A DNA stretch of 64,000 bases from Bactericera cockerelli. Lineage: Eukaryota > Arthropoda > Insecta > Hemiptera > Triozidae. The notes below the pieces were generated by a model. The model worked only from the letters and a program-made list of their open reading frames with translations, was not told the DNA's origin and did not search any database. The DNA lies in contig CM044956.1 of NCBI GenBank assembly GCA_024516035.1, positions 25,889,101 to 25,953,100 of the forward strand. Reading direction: 5' to 3'. Within the stretch, counting starts at the first letter, position 1. The number at the start of each line of letters is the position of its first letter. The translations under genes were made by a program, and so were the position numbers. This document shows, piece after piece, positions 35,846 to 49,400 of this stretch.

Positions 35846-38800
35846 CTGCAACACAATAATAAATATAAGATGTAAGAAAGAAAAATGACAACGATATGCA
35901 TAGATAAAACATAGCTTACAGCTTCCTTCCTAATTCTGGGATTTCATATTTTTTGTTCGTTGTGGCACTTAGTATATGATCACAATATTAATCGGTAGCA
36001 CAGAATTATAGGCCTTTACCGTAATTTTAATATTCCAATAACTCAAAACGTGCCGCGCTGGGGATCGAACCCAGGTCACCATGCGTGCAATGCCTAGCGA
36101 GCTAACTCACTCGGCCACGGGGACTACACCTGAATAGTCAGCGAACTTTAAATCTTCGGACATTAAATCAAATGCAAAACAATCTTCTATGTCATAACAG
36201 TACCTACCATATGACTTGTCAAGGCCATCCCTAAACTACTTGATGTGAGCGGGATTTTTTTTTGTTTGGTGCGAGACGGAATTTTTTCTTATGGGGATAG
36301 TTTGAAAGGGATATTATATATTTTCGATTTTTGAGTATTTGAGACGAATCGTGTTATGCAGGCGCGGCCGGTGGGAATTTGGTTTGGGGGTGCTGTCAAA
36401 ATTTTACGAAAAGAAAAACTATGCAACATTTAATACATGTCTGCAAGGCCTAGTGGTGAAGTGGTTATGTCAGGGAGAGGGAATTCTAACTAGGGGGTCA
36501 ATAGTTCAAGTCTCACGTGTGGTGATTTTCGAGAATTCTGTTAGAGTAGGTATCATAATAAAGTAATTTGTTTTAATTTATAAAAAATGATTAGCTGACG
36601 CAAATATATTATGATGATAATTTTGGAATAACGTTTATTTTTCACAACCATTGTAGATTTTTTTTCAACATGCATGAGAAAAAAAATGTTCAAAAGAAAG
36701 AAAATAAGAATTTATAAAGGACTTACTCTTTACTCTACTGATTATTTGGAGAAGAATCCATTCGCTGGATTTCGAACAAAACTTGTGAATGGCTTTTTCA
36801 AAGTCAGAATCAAATATGTATGTTTGAAATCATTTTTTTGTCACGTGAAAACAAAGAAAACTTATTCTTAATAAGATGTCAACTGAATAGATTTTGTTTT
36901 TCCATACCTGCTTTGAAATGTAATTACCTAATTCCTATGTGATAAAAAAACAATACATTCTATACTTTTTTCATTAAAAGTAAAAATATACATTTTTAAC
37001 TTTAAATAGAATGAATTGATAATGCTAATTTAATTTTAATATCCTTATAAGTAGTTTCAAACCCAACTTAAATTGATTGCACAAATTTAATCTTAAAATG
37101 AATTCAAAAAGAATAAAATAAATGTTATAATTATAGACCGATATGTTTACAAAACTTTGGGTAAAATAAACTGTTAGGTAAATTCAATGATTAATTTTAT
37201 TGTTATTTGTTACACTGTACTTTAACTCATTAAATAAATTGTAACCGATTATTAATTAATTTTCAAAACAAAAACACGTGAAATTATTAACATAAATTAC
37301 GCGGAACGGAACGAAAGGGCACAAAACAAAACCAGGTCATTCGCGGCGCGAGTGAGCCCCTGAACCCTGAACTAGTTGACAGTTGTTGTACTTGTTGTCT
37401 AGTTCCTTCTTCCTTCCGACTTCCCCTCTCCTCATGAACGGAAATCTAAAAATAACTTGCATTTTTCTCCCGCATAACTCTAGAGCTCTGAAGTTAATCA
37501 GAAATTTTTCAGCGTACACTATCTTTCTCCCTGGAGACAATTTCTTTTCGTTTCTCTGTCCCTCTCTTCGACCCGCTGTGCGGGTTTATTTGGTTGCTCC
37601 ATGCCTTCTCTTTCAAGAAGGCATGAGCAGAGAAAAGAGAAATGCTCTACCGAGCGCGGCAGCGCTCCGCACGGAGAAGCCAAAAAGTAAGAAGAGCGTA
37701 TTAGATTTATGTTCTCTACAATCAAGCTTGAGTAAAGATTTATCTAATTAGGTACCTAGTTTTTATTTAGTACGATTTTTTTTATTATTATAATGATAAT
37801 TTTATGAATTGATTGTGCGAGATATGCCTAATGATTTTCATTTACTACAAGCTAAAGAACCACGAAAAAAAAAAACTTTTTTTTCCTTTTCGTCTGGGGG
37901 TGCTGGAGTTCCGCAGCTCCTTAGCACCGGCCGTCCCTGGTGTTATGAGACGAATCGTGTTTTGTTTTTCTTGAGACGAATCGTGTTGTGAAAAAGGTCA
38001 CCTCAGGTAGTTTGAGACGAATCGTGAAACCCCCCCTGAAGGTAATAAAGATGACTGGTGAGTTACCTGCGGAGTCCCGGCCGGACTTCTTCTTGACCTG
38101 CGCGTCCAGGTTGATGCGGAACCCAGACAGCTTGTCCACGCCCACATTCACCACCTTATGTCTCTCCACCCCGGGGGCAGGGGGGGGCGCTGCCTCCTCC
38201 TCGTCCTGCGACCAGTCCTTGCTCTCCTTCTTAACTCTGCCAATAAAGTTATCATATTTGTGTTAATCACTTTCGTGGTATCACAACTACTCAAACTCGC
38301 TTTACTAAATCTAAGCTGAAACCGGGACTTGAACCACCGACCTCCAGGTTACAAGTCCGCCGCCTTATCGATCAAGCTACTGAGGTCGGTATAACTCTGC
38401 CAATACAAGAGTATTATTATTAAACTATTCAAGTGAAACCATATGTATGTACATAACGTCGTTGTTTCTGCAACATGACCTATGTGGAAAACCTAATTTT
38501 GCAGAAGAAACGAAAAACGTTTTTCGTCTCCTCAAAGTTAAAAAAATTGGAAATTTTATTCAATGAGAAAAATTGTGATTATTGTGATCTTGAATAATGT
38601 GTAATTATTTTTCGTTTTTTTACAAATTTTAACATTAACGTTAACTCTTTCTTCTATTTTCTTAAAAAAAAAAAATCACATAGCTATTTTTTTTTTTTCA
38701 ATTCAGAAATCTGCTGAAAATTGCAAATGATACTTGTTAAAGCCTTCATTATAATGGTATCAAGATCTTCAAGAGAACACGCGCCAGCCGGCCTATATTA

Positions 38801-40455
38801 ACACGAAACAGATTTTTATGTACAATTTTGATTAATAGTTTTTCTCCACTTCCCGTTATTCTTTAGCAAATTTTATTTCATATCTGAGCGCACGGCAGTG
38901 CGCCAGGCCAAGTTCCAGCATCTATATATACAGGGTGTCCCACCAAAGTTGTACACCTCAAATTACTCGGCCCCTGAAATAGTTTTTAAAAAATAAAAAA
39001 TCCTAGGGTACATGTCCTAATTATGCGGTTTCATTCATGAAATTTTTTTTTATACAGGGTGGTTCAAAAGTCAGAAATTGAGGTGTCAACTTTCGATTTT
39101 TAAATGGATCGAACTGAATTTTATTTGATATTTTTACTTCTAAATGGTTCTTAAGTACTTTTTTAAAGTAAAATTTTACATGCAAGGTGGTTTTTTTTCG
39201 ATCAATTTTTTTCTAAATCTCGAATAACTCAAATTCCTTTAATTTTTTCGATAACAAGAATTGATAGTGTTTGTGTATTGAAAACACGCTCTTTCAATTG
39301 GCCGCAAAAAATTTTATACAGGGTAGTTCATAAGAGAAATAATGACTTGATTTTTTTTTGAAGTTTTTTTTTTAATTTTTGTTACGGATTCATAATCCTA
39401 GCTTAATTTTACATATTTTTTGTTAAAAAAAAAAACAAAACTAAAGTGTTGTAAAGTGTGGGACATAATTTTTTTGCAACACTCTGTATGTGGACAGTCA
39501 AAGAGACGTAAAATTGAATAGAAAGAATAAATATGCAAGAAAAACTCCGATTTTTAATGAAATTAAAAAGTTATGGTGTTTTAACTAATATTCTCGCATG
39601 GACCACCCTGTAGATATTTTATTAAACCATCATATGGGTAGTCGAAATTGTCTTAAAAAAAAGCGAATTTAAAAAGCTATTTTCAATTTTGTGTCTACAC
39701 CCTACCTACTTTTTATTTCAAGTTTAAAAATCATTCAGTGTGGACATCGAATTGAAAATGCCTTCAAAATTCGTGATCTTTACTTGTTTTTTCCCTACGA
39801 TTCGAAGTCTTAGTTGAATTTTATACAACTTCGAGAACCCCATAATAGTTTAAGAGAATATCTACAGGGAGGTCCATGCGACTATATTAATTATAACACT
39901 TTTTAATTTAATTAAAAATCGAAATCATCATTTTATTACCGCTTTGAAATAGTCATGTTGGTACCAACTTATAAAATTGAAATGTATAACCTAAAAATTG
40001 TATTGAAAAATATTAGTTATAAATCATGCTGGACAGTAAAAATTTTGACATGCATGGTGACGGTAAATTTCTTGAATAAACATAAAAGCCCTTTTAAACT
40101 ATTGGCCAAGTCTTTTCAATCCTAAACATAACATGGTGTCAGAAGTGAAATTTTAAAGTAACCAGTCATCAATTTGTCAACCTCACGAACGTCAGTTAAT
40201 AATGTCAAAACCCAACTGCTGAAGTCGTTGCCCCAGGGACTGCAGCACTTACAGAGAAAGTCCAGTATAACTTGGGTATGAAGAAAATGAACATTAATTC
40301 TAATAATTTTGACAGAGAATGGTCCTAATAGTTATTATCAATCAAAATATTCAAGAAAGCAACAATAAATGTTTCGCCAAGAAGGAAGCACCAGATCAAG
40401 GCATTAAAATATACCTCACAGAGTTTAAAAACATGGCCAAGTCATAATGTATGAG

Positions 40456-40492
<37 letters not shown>

Positions 40493-43400
40493 ATGGCTTG
40501 GCGAAGCGGGTGCAGCCTGCTACTAAATTATAAAAATACTCACTTGTTGCTATTGATTTGCATTTTAAACTTTGAGGTGGAGCCATGCTCATTCTTGGAC
40601 TGCGGTGGAGGAGAATCAGCAAAAATGTCCAACTTTTTTCTATCGGGACCTAAAATGGAAGTAAGAATAGATACTATAATTTTTTGGGCCACATCAACAC
40701 ATTTGGTCAAAGGAAAGTCGATTAAATTTTGATCAAATTTTAGGGAAGTTGTCTGTTGTGGTCAATCTTTGTTAAATCCTCTGTATCTCGATACTAGAAG
40801 CACAAATTATTTTTAATAGACGTTACTACTTATTGCCTTACTTTCCGAGTAAACATAGAGGCTTCGCCAAAAAAAGGAGCCAATCCAAAAAACTAGAGAA
40901 CGGATTCATTTTTAAAAAATCTGGTGTGATATCACAAGACTTCCCTTATCCCCCGAAAACATAAACAAGTCGAATTCCGTCACTTGTGACTCAACCGTAA
41001 CAGATAGCAAAAAATGAATGCCAAATTCGAAATCAGCACCTCAAGATCATTGGATTTAATATGTCATAACCCCCATCTCGCATGAATAATAAAAAAGTTA
41101 GTCAAGGCTGGAACTGCACTATTTGTAATACATTTCTGAAAAGAAGTTGTCACTAAAATTATTTTAATACATGTGCGAGATTTTTAACCAAAACAGAGCC
41201 GGAGATATCTTTTATTTAACAGGTTTCAGTATTTTTTAAAAGAAATTAATTGTATTTTTCTTTTAATTAAATTTCCATGCCTTTTTGATACCATTAGCTT
41301 TACCAGAGGAGGTGTCAAGGGGTCAACTTTTTTTAAATAATGTAAAAACCATCTTTTTCTTGTGTATAATTTGTGCAAAATAAATGCAATGATTCATGTT
41401 GTTCAATTTAAAATAAAAACAGGGCCGGATTTACTTCAAATTAATGTGAAAAATTCTAAAACCCACGTGCAGTCCTAGTCTCCGGCCCTGTTTTCTAGGG
41501 TCTATTAAATTTAGATTAAACAACAACAATCAGTGCATTAATTGGTAGGCCGTTGTCCCTATGTTTCGGGACACCTGTATAGTTGAGGGGGAAAAAAACG
41601 GGGACACCTGTATAGTTGAGGGGGAAAAAAACGGGGACACCTGTATAGTTGAGGGGGAAAAAAAACGGGGACACCTGTATAGTTGAGGGGGGGAAAAACG
41701 GGGACACCTGTATAGTTGAGGGGAAAAAAACGGGGACACCTGTATAGTTGAGGGAAAAAAACGGGGACACCTCACTGAGATCATATAACATAGAGAGATC
41801 CTTTCCTATCTCGAGTTGAACAAATTTATGCGTCCAACTGTGAACAGCTGATGGTCCCTCTTTCAACAAATCCCGGCTTCTGATTGGTTCAATTTATTTG
41901 AATTTTTTGTTTACCTCTCGCAGTGGCGGATAACGAAACATCCTTAATTTTCACGTCACGTACCAAGCCTTATATTACTATATAATAAGTAGAAAAAAAA
42001 TGAAAGTAAAAGAAGAAGCAAAGACAAAAATAACTAATATGTAAGTATGAAAAAAGTAAAATATTATTTTAGAAGAATTAGGTAGTTTAGGTACCCAGTC
42101 CCTTCGCGAGAGAAAAATTACTACAACTCCGGCACTGATTTTGAAAACAGCTGATGGTCCCTCTTGGACGCAAATCCTGATACATCGGGTTCTCTCTATG
42201 TTATATGATCTCAGTGGGACACCTGTATAGTTGAGGGAAAAAAAATCGACTCACTGCTGCTGCGGGACCTGGCAGTGCGGGCTGGCGGGCTCTCAGCTCT
42301 GGCCTTGCTGGGGCCCACAGCCCGCTTGCGGGGGGGTGACTTGGCCCCCCCTCGCTACCGGACGAGGAGGAGGTGGAGCGACGCGTCTTCTTGGAGACTT
42401 TGCTGCCTGACTCCGCTGTGTCTTTCCTGGAAATGAGTAGGGGAAGCACTTGGTGAGAGGGGTTTTTTTTTTTTAAAGCTTTATTAGGTAGAACAAAAAA
42501 TATACAGGGTGGACCAAAAAAACGTTTACACCCGTTAATGGTAGATTATTGGCGACTTTTCCAGCCCGGATCTGCAATCCGTTTTTTCGGATTCGCCTTC
42601 GTGCTTTTCAGATTGTCCGTGGTGTTAGTTAAATGTGGTAGTGCTAAGAGTGTTAATAGCATGACTGAGGTTCAATTCTCGGCGGTCAATATTTTTTTAA
42701 CTATCAAAAAAATCTGATGGAATATTTTATTCATACCTGTATCTGACCTGTTGTAACACCAACAATTTATGGTTTTTTGGGGGTAATACCATCTGTAAAT
42801 TGAGTTATAACAGATACTATTGGTATCACAATACACATAATTATTATTCATGTAAGCCCCTGAGAGACTGCCTTGATAATGTAAGGATGGTTTTTTTATA
42901 CTTCCCTACGAGAGAAAAAAAAACTAGCGAATTTTCCTAACGAAAATAGAATTTCTAAAATAAAGCCAGGTAAATATGTAGGTAGGTTCATCTATCATAA
43001 ACAATACTAATTTAATAACAAATATTTACCGATTGCCAAATCTTAACCCAGATAACGCGGTGAAATTTTTTGTTTTATTTTTTTGGAGTGATATAAATTG
43101 AGTCCTGAATCAAAATAAGTGCTGTCAACTTATCACTCGGACTCAAAACAAAGAGCTTAAGGTGTCGCCAACTAACCTCAACAAGCTGAATTAATTAGAA
43201 AAATCCACAACGTAGTACCTTTCACCAGATGGGGCTGACATCCTTCCAGAAGGACGTCCTTCTGGAAGGACGTCAGCCCCATCTGGGTTAATAGAAATCT
43301 TGAGAAAAAAAACCAGATAATATATTATTATTTTTGTAAAACTAATAAACTTTTGCAGTCTTTATTATGTTTTATACTATTTTGATATAAACAAAAAGGT

Positions 43401-46400
43401 ACTTAAAAAAAAAAAACATTTTGTGTTAGTATGTTCAATGAGAAACGATTAGAAGCGTACGATTAGCTCAGTGGTAAGCTAGTCACTTGCCATGCGGAAG
43501 ATCCCACCCGGGTCCGAACGCCAAAGCCAGCAAAAAATTCATGGATACAAAATAAAAAAGACTGTTGCCATTTTTTATTTAGCCATAGTACACACTATGG
43601 ATTCTCCTCACAAAATTTTTGAAACCAATGGTGACTTTAGTACCTTAGTTTTAACTCAGAACTGTCCCTCTACCTTCTTGCCTCTCTCTCTCTCTCTTTC
43701 TCTCTCCCTTCTCAATTCCCTCAAAGGAACTGTTGAAAGTGGCGTCCACCTTCCTGGATGCAAAGGTTGAACCTCTTCATCATGTTCCCTCGAATGTTGC
43801 GGAAGGTTCCAGGTTTTTCAGTCAGGTCATCGAATGCCAACAGGATTCTTGGTACCAGATTCTGATACTCTTGCGTCTCCACTGGTATTTTGTAAACTAT
43901 GTTTTTCACGTGATCCCAAAAGTTCCTGTTGGCAGCTCCATATTCTAAATGCATATCTGCCATTTCAGCATCCGAATAATAATAATTATAATGTAACTTG
44001 TACAAAAAAAACTCAAGAAGTTTAAAGACAATATTTCATAGAATGCAGAAAAATATACTTGAAAAATATCATCGAGAAACAAACAATCATTCATTTGACT
44101 GGCCTTTAATTAATTCCAAGGAAATAATTATCAGACATAAATAGATAATTACTCTTTGAGTACAAGACGACCCTACACGGTCAACACTTTTAAGATTTTG
44201 AACATCATTTTTCGAGACTTACCTGGTTCGTTTTCCCAGAAGATCACGTGATAAAAAATCGTAAAATTATTTTGTAGCATCCTTGAGTTGGCCGCCAACT
44301 TTTATCAAACTTGCCCGTGTCTGTGCCAAAATTTGCTCGGGCAAATCTCGAGTGTTTCAAAGTGTAAAAAACTTACATGAGAATTTTTTTTCTATTCAGG
44401 TGTCAAAAAAGATACAAAACCAAACCGTAAAAAACAAAGTAGTGTAGCTAGAAACATCGAAATTTTGTTGGCTTTCTGCAGAATTGATCAGAATCAACTC
44501 ATATTAAACAGGAAAAAAGTTCTGACCTGAAGAATAAACCAAAGTCGGACTTATTCAGAAAGTTGCAAAAAATCACTTTGTGCAGTTATAAAGGCGAATC
44601 CGAAAAAACGGATTGCAGATCCAGGCTGGAAATGTCGTCAGTAATCTACCATTAACGGGTGTAAACGTTTTTTTGGTCCACCCTGTATACAGTAGAACAC
44701 AATGAAATATAAACAAAAACAAAAAGATTAAACAAATATACAAGTAGGAAAAAAAGAGAGAAATCTCTTCCACCCAACTCTTTTAATCAAAAAGGAAAGA
44801 AAAGTAAATTAAAAACAAATATTTGTCACACTCGTCTAATCCCATTGAATTAAATTTGCTTTGGCATGATCAGGATACGAAACCATTCGTCCCAGCTTGG
44901 AGTTCACAGCACCAATACTACTCTTATAGTTTGTCATACCGGATCTCACTAATTTAAAAAAAAAATCATGCACACAAAATGGGGTCGTTGACACCTGGTA
45001 CCATATAGGTTGTGGTATTGGTAGAGGACCAAGACCAATAAGAACATAATCAGTTAGATATACATAGATCTCTATCTGACTATCAAAAAACTCAACATAA
45101 AACACTGTTGAAGCCAGCGTCGATGGCATGTTGAATACATCGGTTCCCTTCAGAACACCGAAGTTAAGCGACATCCAGCGAGGTTAAGACTTGGATGGGT
45201 GACCATTCAAATTCTAATTCTCGTGACGCTGGCTTTTCCCGGCCCCACTCAGGCTGGGTGAGGTCAATGTGAGTAGCAGGTTTGTGAGTTTCCTGCGAAT
45301 GGAGGGTAAAACCCCCGTCGTGATATGACCATGGCAGTTGAAAGCGACGTTAAAACCCCACTTAAAAAAAAAAAAAAAAAAACACTTGAGAGCTTACTTC
45401 TTGAGTGGGGTAGGAGAGGGCGCCTTGTTCATGCGAGAATAGAACTCAGACAACTTCGACTGAAACGTTTGCAAATCAGCGACTCCAAGCGCCGCTAAAC
45501 TGAAATAAAAATATTTTAAATTTAATAGTTAAGTGTAATCGCTCAGTGGTTAAGCACTCGCTTGCCATGCGGAAGGTCCCGGGTTCGAACCCCGGCGCCG
45601 ACGAAAATTTGAATTCAAAATTTGGTTACAGTAGTTTGTAAGAGATACCTTCCGGTGAGCTTGTGTTGACCCAGCACCTAAATGGAAAGTACTGAGTCAC
45701 TTCTCACCCATCAGAGGGAAGGCACACTACGGGATGGGTAGACTACAACACAGTCCACAAACGTCTACTATAGCTCCTGGTTCATGGCTACGAAATAAAA
45801 AAACCTTTCACAACCTTTTTTATCTTTAAAAAAACACTAATTTTTTTAAAGAAAAGAAAAGTTTCAATGCGATCAGACTTAATGGTTTCACAAAAGTTAA
45901 CTGACCGATTAAATTGGCATCAAAAGTTTGTATACAGGGTGGTTCATAAGTGAAATAATGACTTAATTTTTTTTTTAAATCGAGTTTAAAAAAAAAAAAT
46001 TATTACAGATTAATAATTCTCGCTTAATTTTACATATTTTTTGTTAGTCATATCTAAAAACGAAACTAAAGTGTTGTGCAGGGTGAGACATAATTTTTTT
46101 GTTACAGGATGTTGTATGTGGGCAGTCAAAGAGACGTAAAATTAAATAGAAAGACTAAATATGCAAGAAAAACTTCGATTTTTAATGTAATTCAAAAGTT
46201 ATGGTGTTTTAACTAATATTGTTGCATGGACCACCCTGTAAATATTCTCTTGAACTATCATGTGGGTACTCTAAGTTGTATAAAATTCAACGAAGACTTC
46301 GAATCGTGTTGAAAAACAAGTAAAAATTACGAATTTTGAAGCCATTTTTAATTTGGTGTCCGCACTGCACGATTTTAAACTTGAAATAAAAAGTAGGTAG

Positions 46401-49400
46401 GTGTAGACACAAAATTGAAAATGGCTTTTTAAATTGGTTTTTTTTCTTTCAGATTTGGACTCCTCGTTGAGTTTTCGACTACCCATATGATGATTTAATA
46501 AAATATCTACAGGGTGATCCATGCGACAATATTAGTTAAATCACCATAACTTTTTAATTTCATTAAAAATCTGAGTTTTTCTTGCATATTTAGTCTTTCT
46601 ATTCAATTTTACGTCTGTCCACATACAGAGTGTTGCAAAAAAAATTATGTACCACACTTTAGTTTTGTTTTTCGATATGACTAACAAAAAATGTGTAATC
46701 TTAAACGAGAATTATTAATCCGTAATAAAAAAATTAAAAAAACTAGGTTATAAAAAAAATCCATTATTTTACTTATGAACCAACCTGTATACATACTTTT
46801 GATGCCAATTGAAAGTGTGTGTTTTCATTACACAAACACTTCCTATTCTTGATATCGAAAAAATTAATCGAACTTGAGTTATTCGAGATTTAGAAAAAAA
46901 ATTGGTCGAAAAAAAAAACACCCTGTATGTAATATTTTAGTTAAAAAAAAAGTACTCAGGAACTATTAAGAAGTAAAATTGTGAAATAAAATTCAGGTCG
47001 ATCCATTTAAAAATCAAAAGTGACACCTCAATTTCTGACTTTTCAACCACCCTGTATAAAAAAAAATCATGACTGAAAAGTGAAACCGCATAATTAGTAC
47101 TGTACCCTTGGATTTTTCAAAAACTCCCTCAGGGGCCGAGTAATTTGAGGTGTCCAACTTTGGTGGACCACCCTGTATACAAAACTTTTACAAAAATGTA
47201 GCATTCTCGAGACATAAGCGAAAATCCGATAATAAGACTACTTTTCACGTCTTTTGAACAACCTTTACCTCTCCTAACTCCGTTTCCTCCCATCCTATAC
47301 GTCAGGACTTTGAAAAAGTTGTCTTAGCCTCCTGAACTAGTATTCAAAGGAATTGGCTATGTCGCCTCTCACGCACTCTATAACTTATTCCTAAACTATC
47401 CTAATTAGGCTTAAAGGAAAGTTCTGTAATGTACAAGTACACAACCGACAACGTTTATTAAAATAAAAATGAAACGTTACTTACCCAGTTTTGGCTCTAA
47501 ACTCATTTGCCTGTTCTTTCAGTTTTTTCTCTTCAAGTTTTCGTCTCCGTTTTTCTTCTTTCTTCTTTTTTTTCACTAAAACATACACACAACAACACCA
47601 AAATAAATAAATTATTTACCAGCGGTACTATCGGGCAACTGCGTCTCGGTACAAATATGAAAGAGATCTGCACTTTTAAACCTTAACCAAATTTGATTTT
47701 TTATTATTAACAACTATGACCTTCCCACAGACCCACTCGAGATGAAGCCATTTTTAAAAGCCAACGGTGGTACTAGACTATTTCTACTGTACTTGAAATG
47801 AGTACTCACGTTTATCCTTGCTCTTTTTCTCTTTCTTTCTTTTCTTCTTATCTTTCAATCGTTGTTCTTTTTTCCTGAAAATAACAAGCAAATAATTATG
47901 ATTCTTGTGGTTGAAGTAATCTAGCGCATGGATCTGCGATCTATAGCGATTCCAGCCAATGCTTGAAATTTTTCTCATTGGTGACTCATTTTTTATTTTG
48001 TTCACACTCCATTCAAGTAAAGTCACACAAAGTTTAGACTTTAGACAATAGAAGGGACACTAGTGACATAATCTTTCTATATAAAATTTTAAATGAGCTG
48101 ACATTATTGCTGAAATAAAAGAAAATATTCGATTTCGAAATACAGGCCGAAATACTCGCAACAAAGACATTTTTGACTTAGATTTCTGCTCAAAGAACTA
48201 TACCTTCCACAAACCACTTAATAGAATGATAAGATTATTTAATCAAGCTTCTAATTCTGATTCATCTATACATCCCTTCTCTTGTTCGATCAATGAAATA
48301 AAAGATAAATTAAGAAAGATATTGGAAACTTAATATTTTGTTATAATCATAAGATATAACTATATTTATAAGATCAAACAATTTTACTGTCTTTTTCTAT
48401 CTATCTTTATTATATATTTATGTATCTTAACTATATTTATATCAAATAAACATGGGTTTACCCCGTTAATTTATGAAAATAAAATAAATAAAATAAAAGT
48501 TTTTGACTTTGGCAATCCAGAGAGAACACTTGCTGCGTTACCTCTTTGGATTGCTAGAGACAATCTTTGTGTGAGAAAAATGCCCGCTCTCATTAATTTG
48601 ATTCATATTCAAATTAATGAGAAAATTTTTTCTCATTAATTTGAATATGTGACCACATAATAATAAAACTCTGAGGGTTAGGTGGTAGAAATGATATGAA
48701 CATTAACCTTTCCTTGTAATTACTTTCCACTTGAGTATTATTATTATTTGATTAAAAATTTCGATGGTTAAAATTCAATTTCCATATGATTCTCAGGGCT
48801 ATTTAACACTCCTGAGAGATTCAACACGTCCAAGTATATCTCGGTGGGATAAAACAACGACCCCAAAATATCTAGAACTCGAGATTACCATTGAGAACAG
48901 TTTCTACAATAAGATTGAACTGTTTTCACTAAAAGTCTCATTCATTCCAGCAGGATAAACAATTGTATTGTGCTTTGCATATTTCAGAGCCCATGGTTGA
49001 AAAAGAGAGATAACATAATATTGTACACTTCGCATTGGAACCCCACTCACCACTTCGCTGTCTCCTCAAGGAACTTGCGCACTTTCTCTTCGTAGTCGTT
49101 GTCTCCCTTGGTCTGTTCCAGGAATTGAGTCACTCTCAGATCGTACTCAGACTCAGTGGATTTCACAGGCGGGGGTTGAGTGACACCTGAGTTTATTGAA
49201 CAAAAGTTGTTAATGGTTGTTTAGCAATGCTTTAAAATTAGGATTAAGGGTCGATCAAAATGTATATATAAGACTATTTAACCACCAATAGGAGCAAAAC
49301 TGGCCCAGTTAGCGGATAGTTAGTTGGCAGTTAAGACATACAAAACATCAACTTAACTCCCAATTTAGAAATTTATTAAAAAAGAAATGTAAATAGGTAG

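Noticed and set aside
35103..35888. Long plus-strand ORFs and a minus-frame Ala/Thr-rich ORF over the TTC14 last exon
   Set aside because: Shadows of the GC-rich RS/RGG exon; the frame with splice phase, SR and RGG repeats is the real one.
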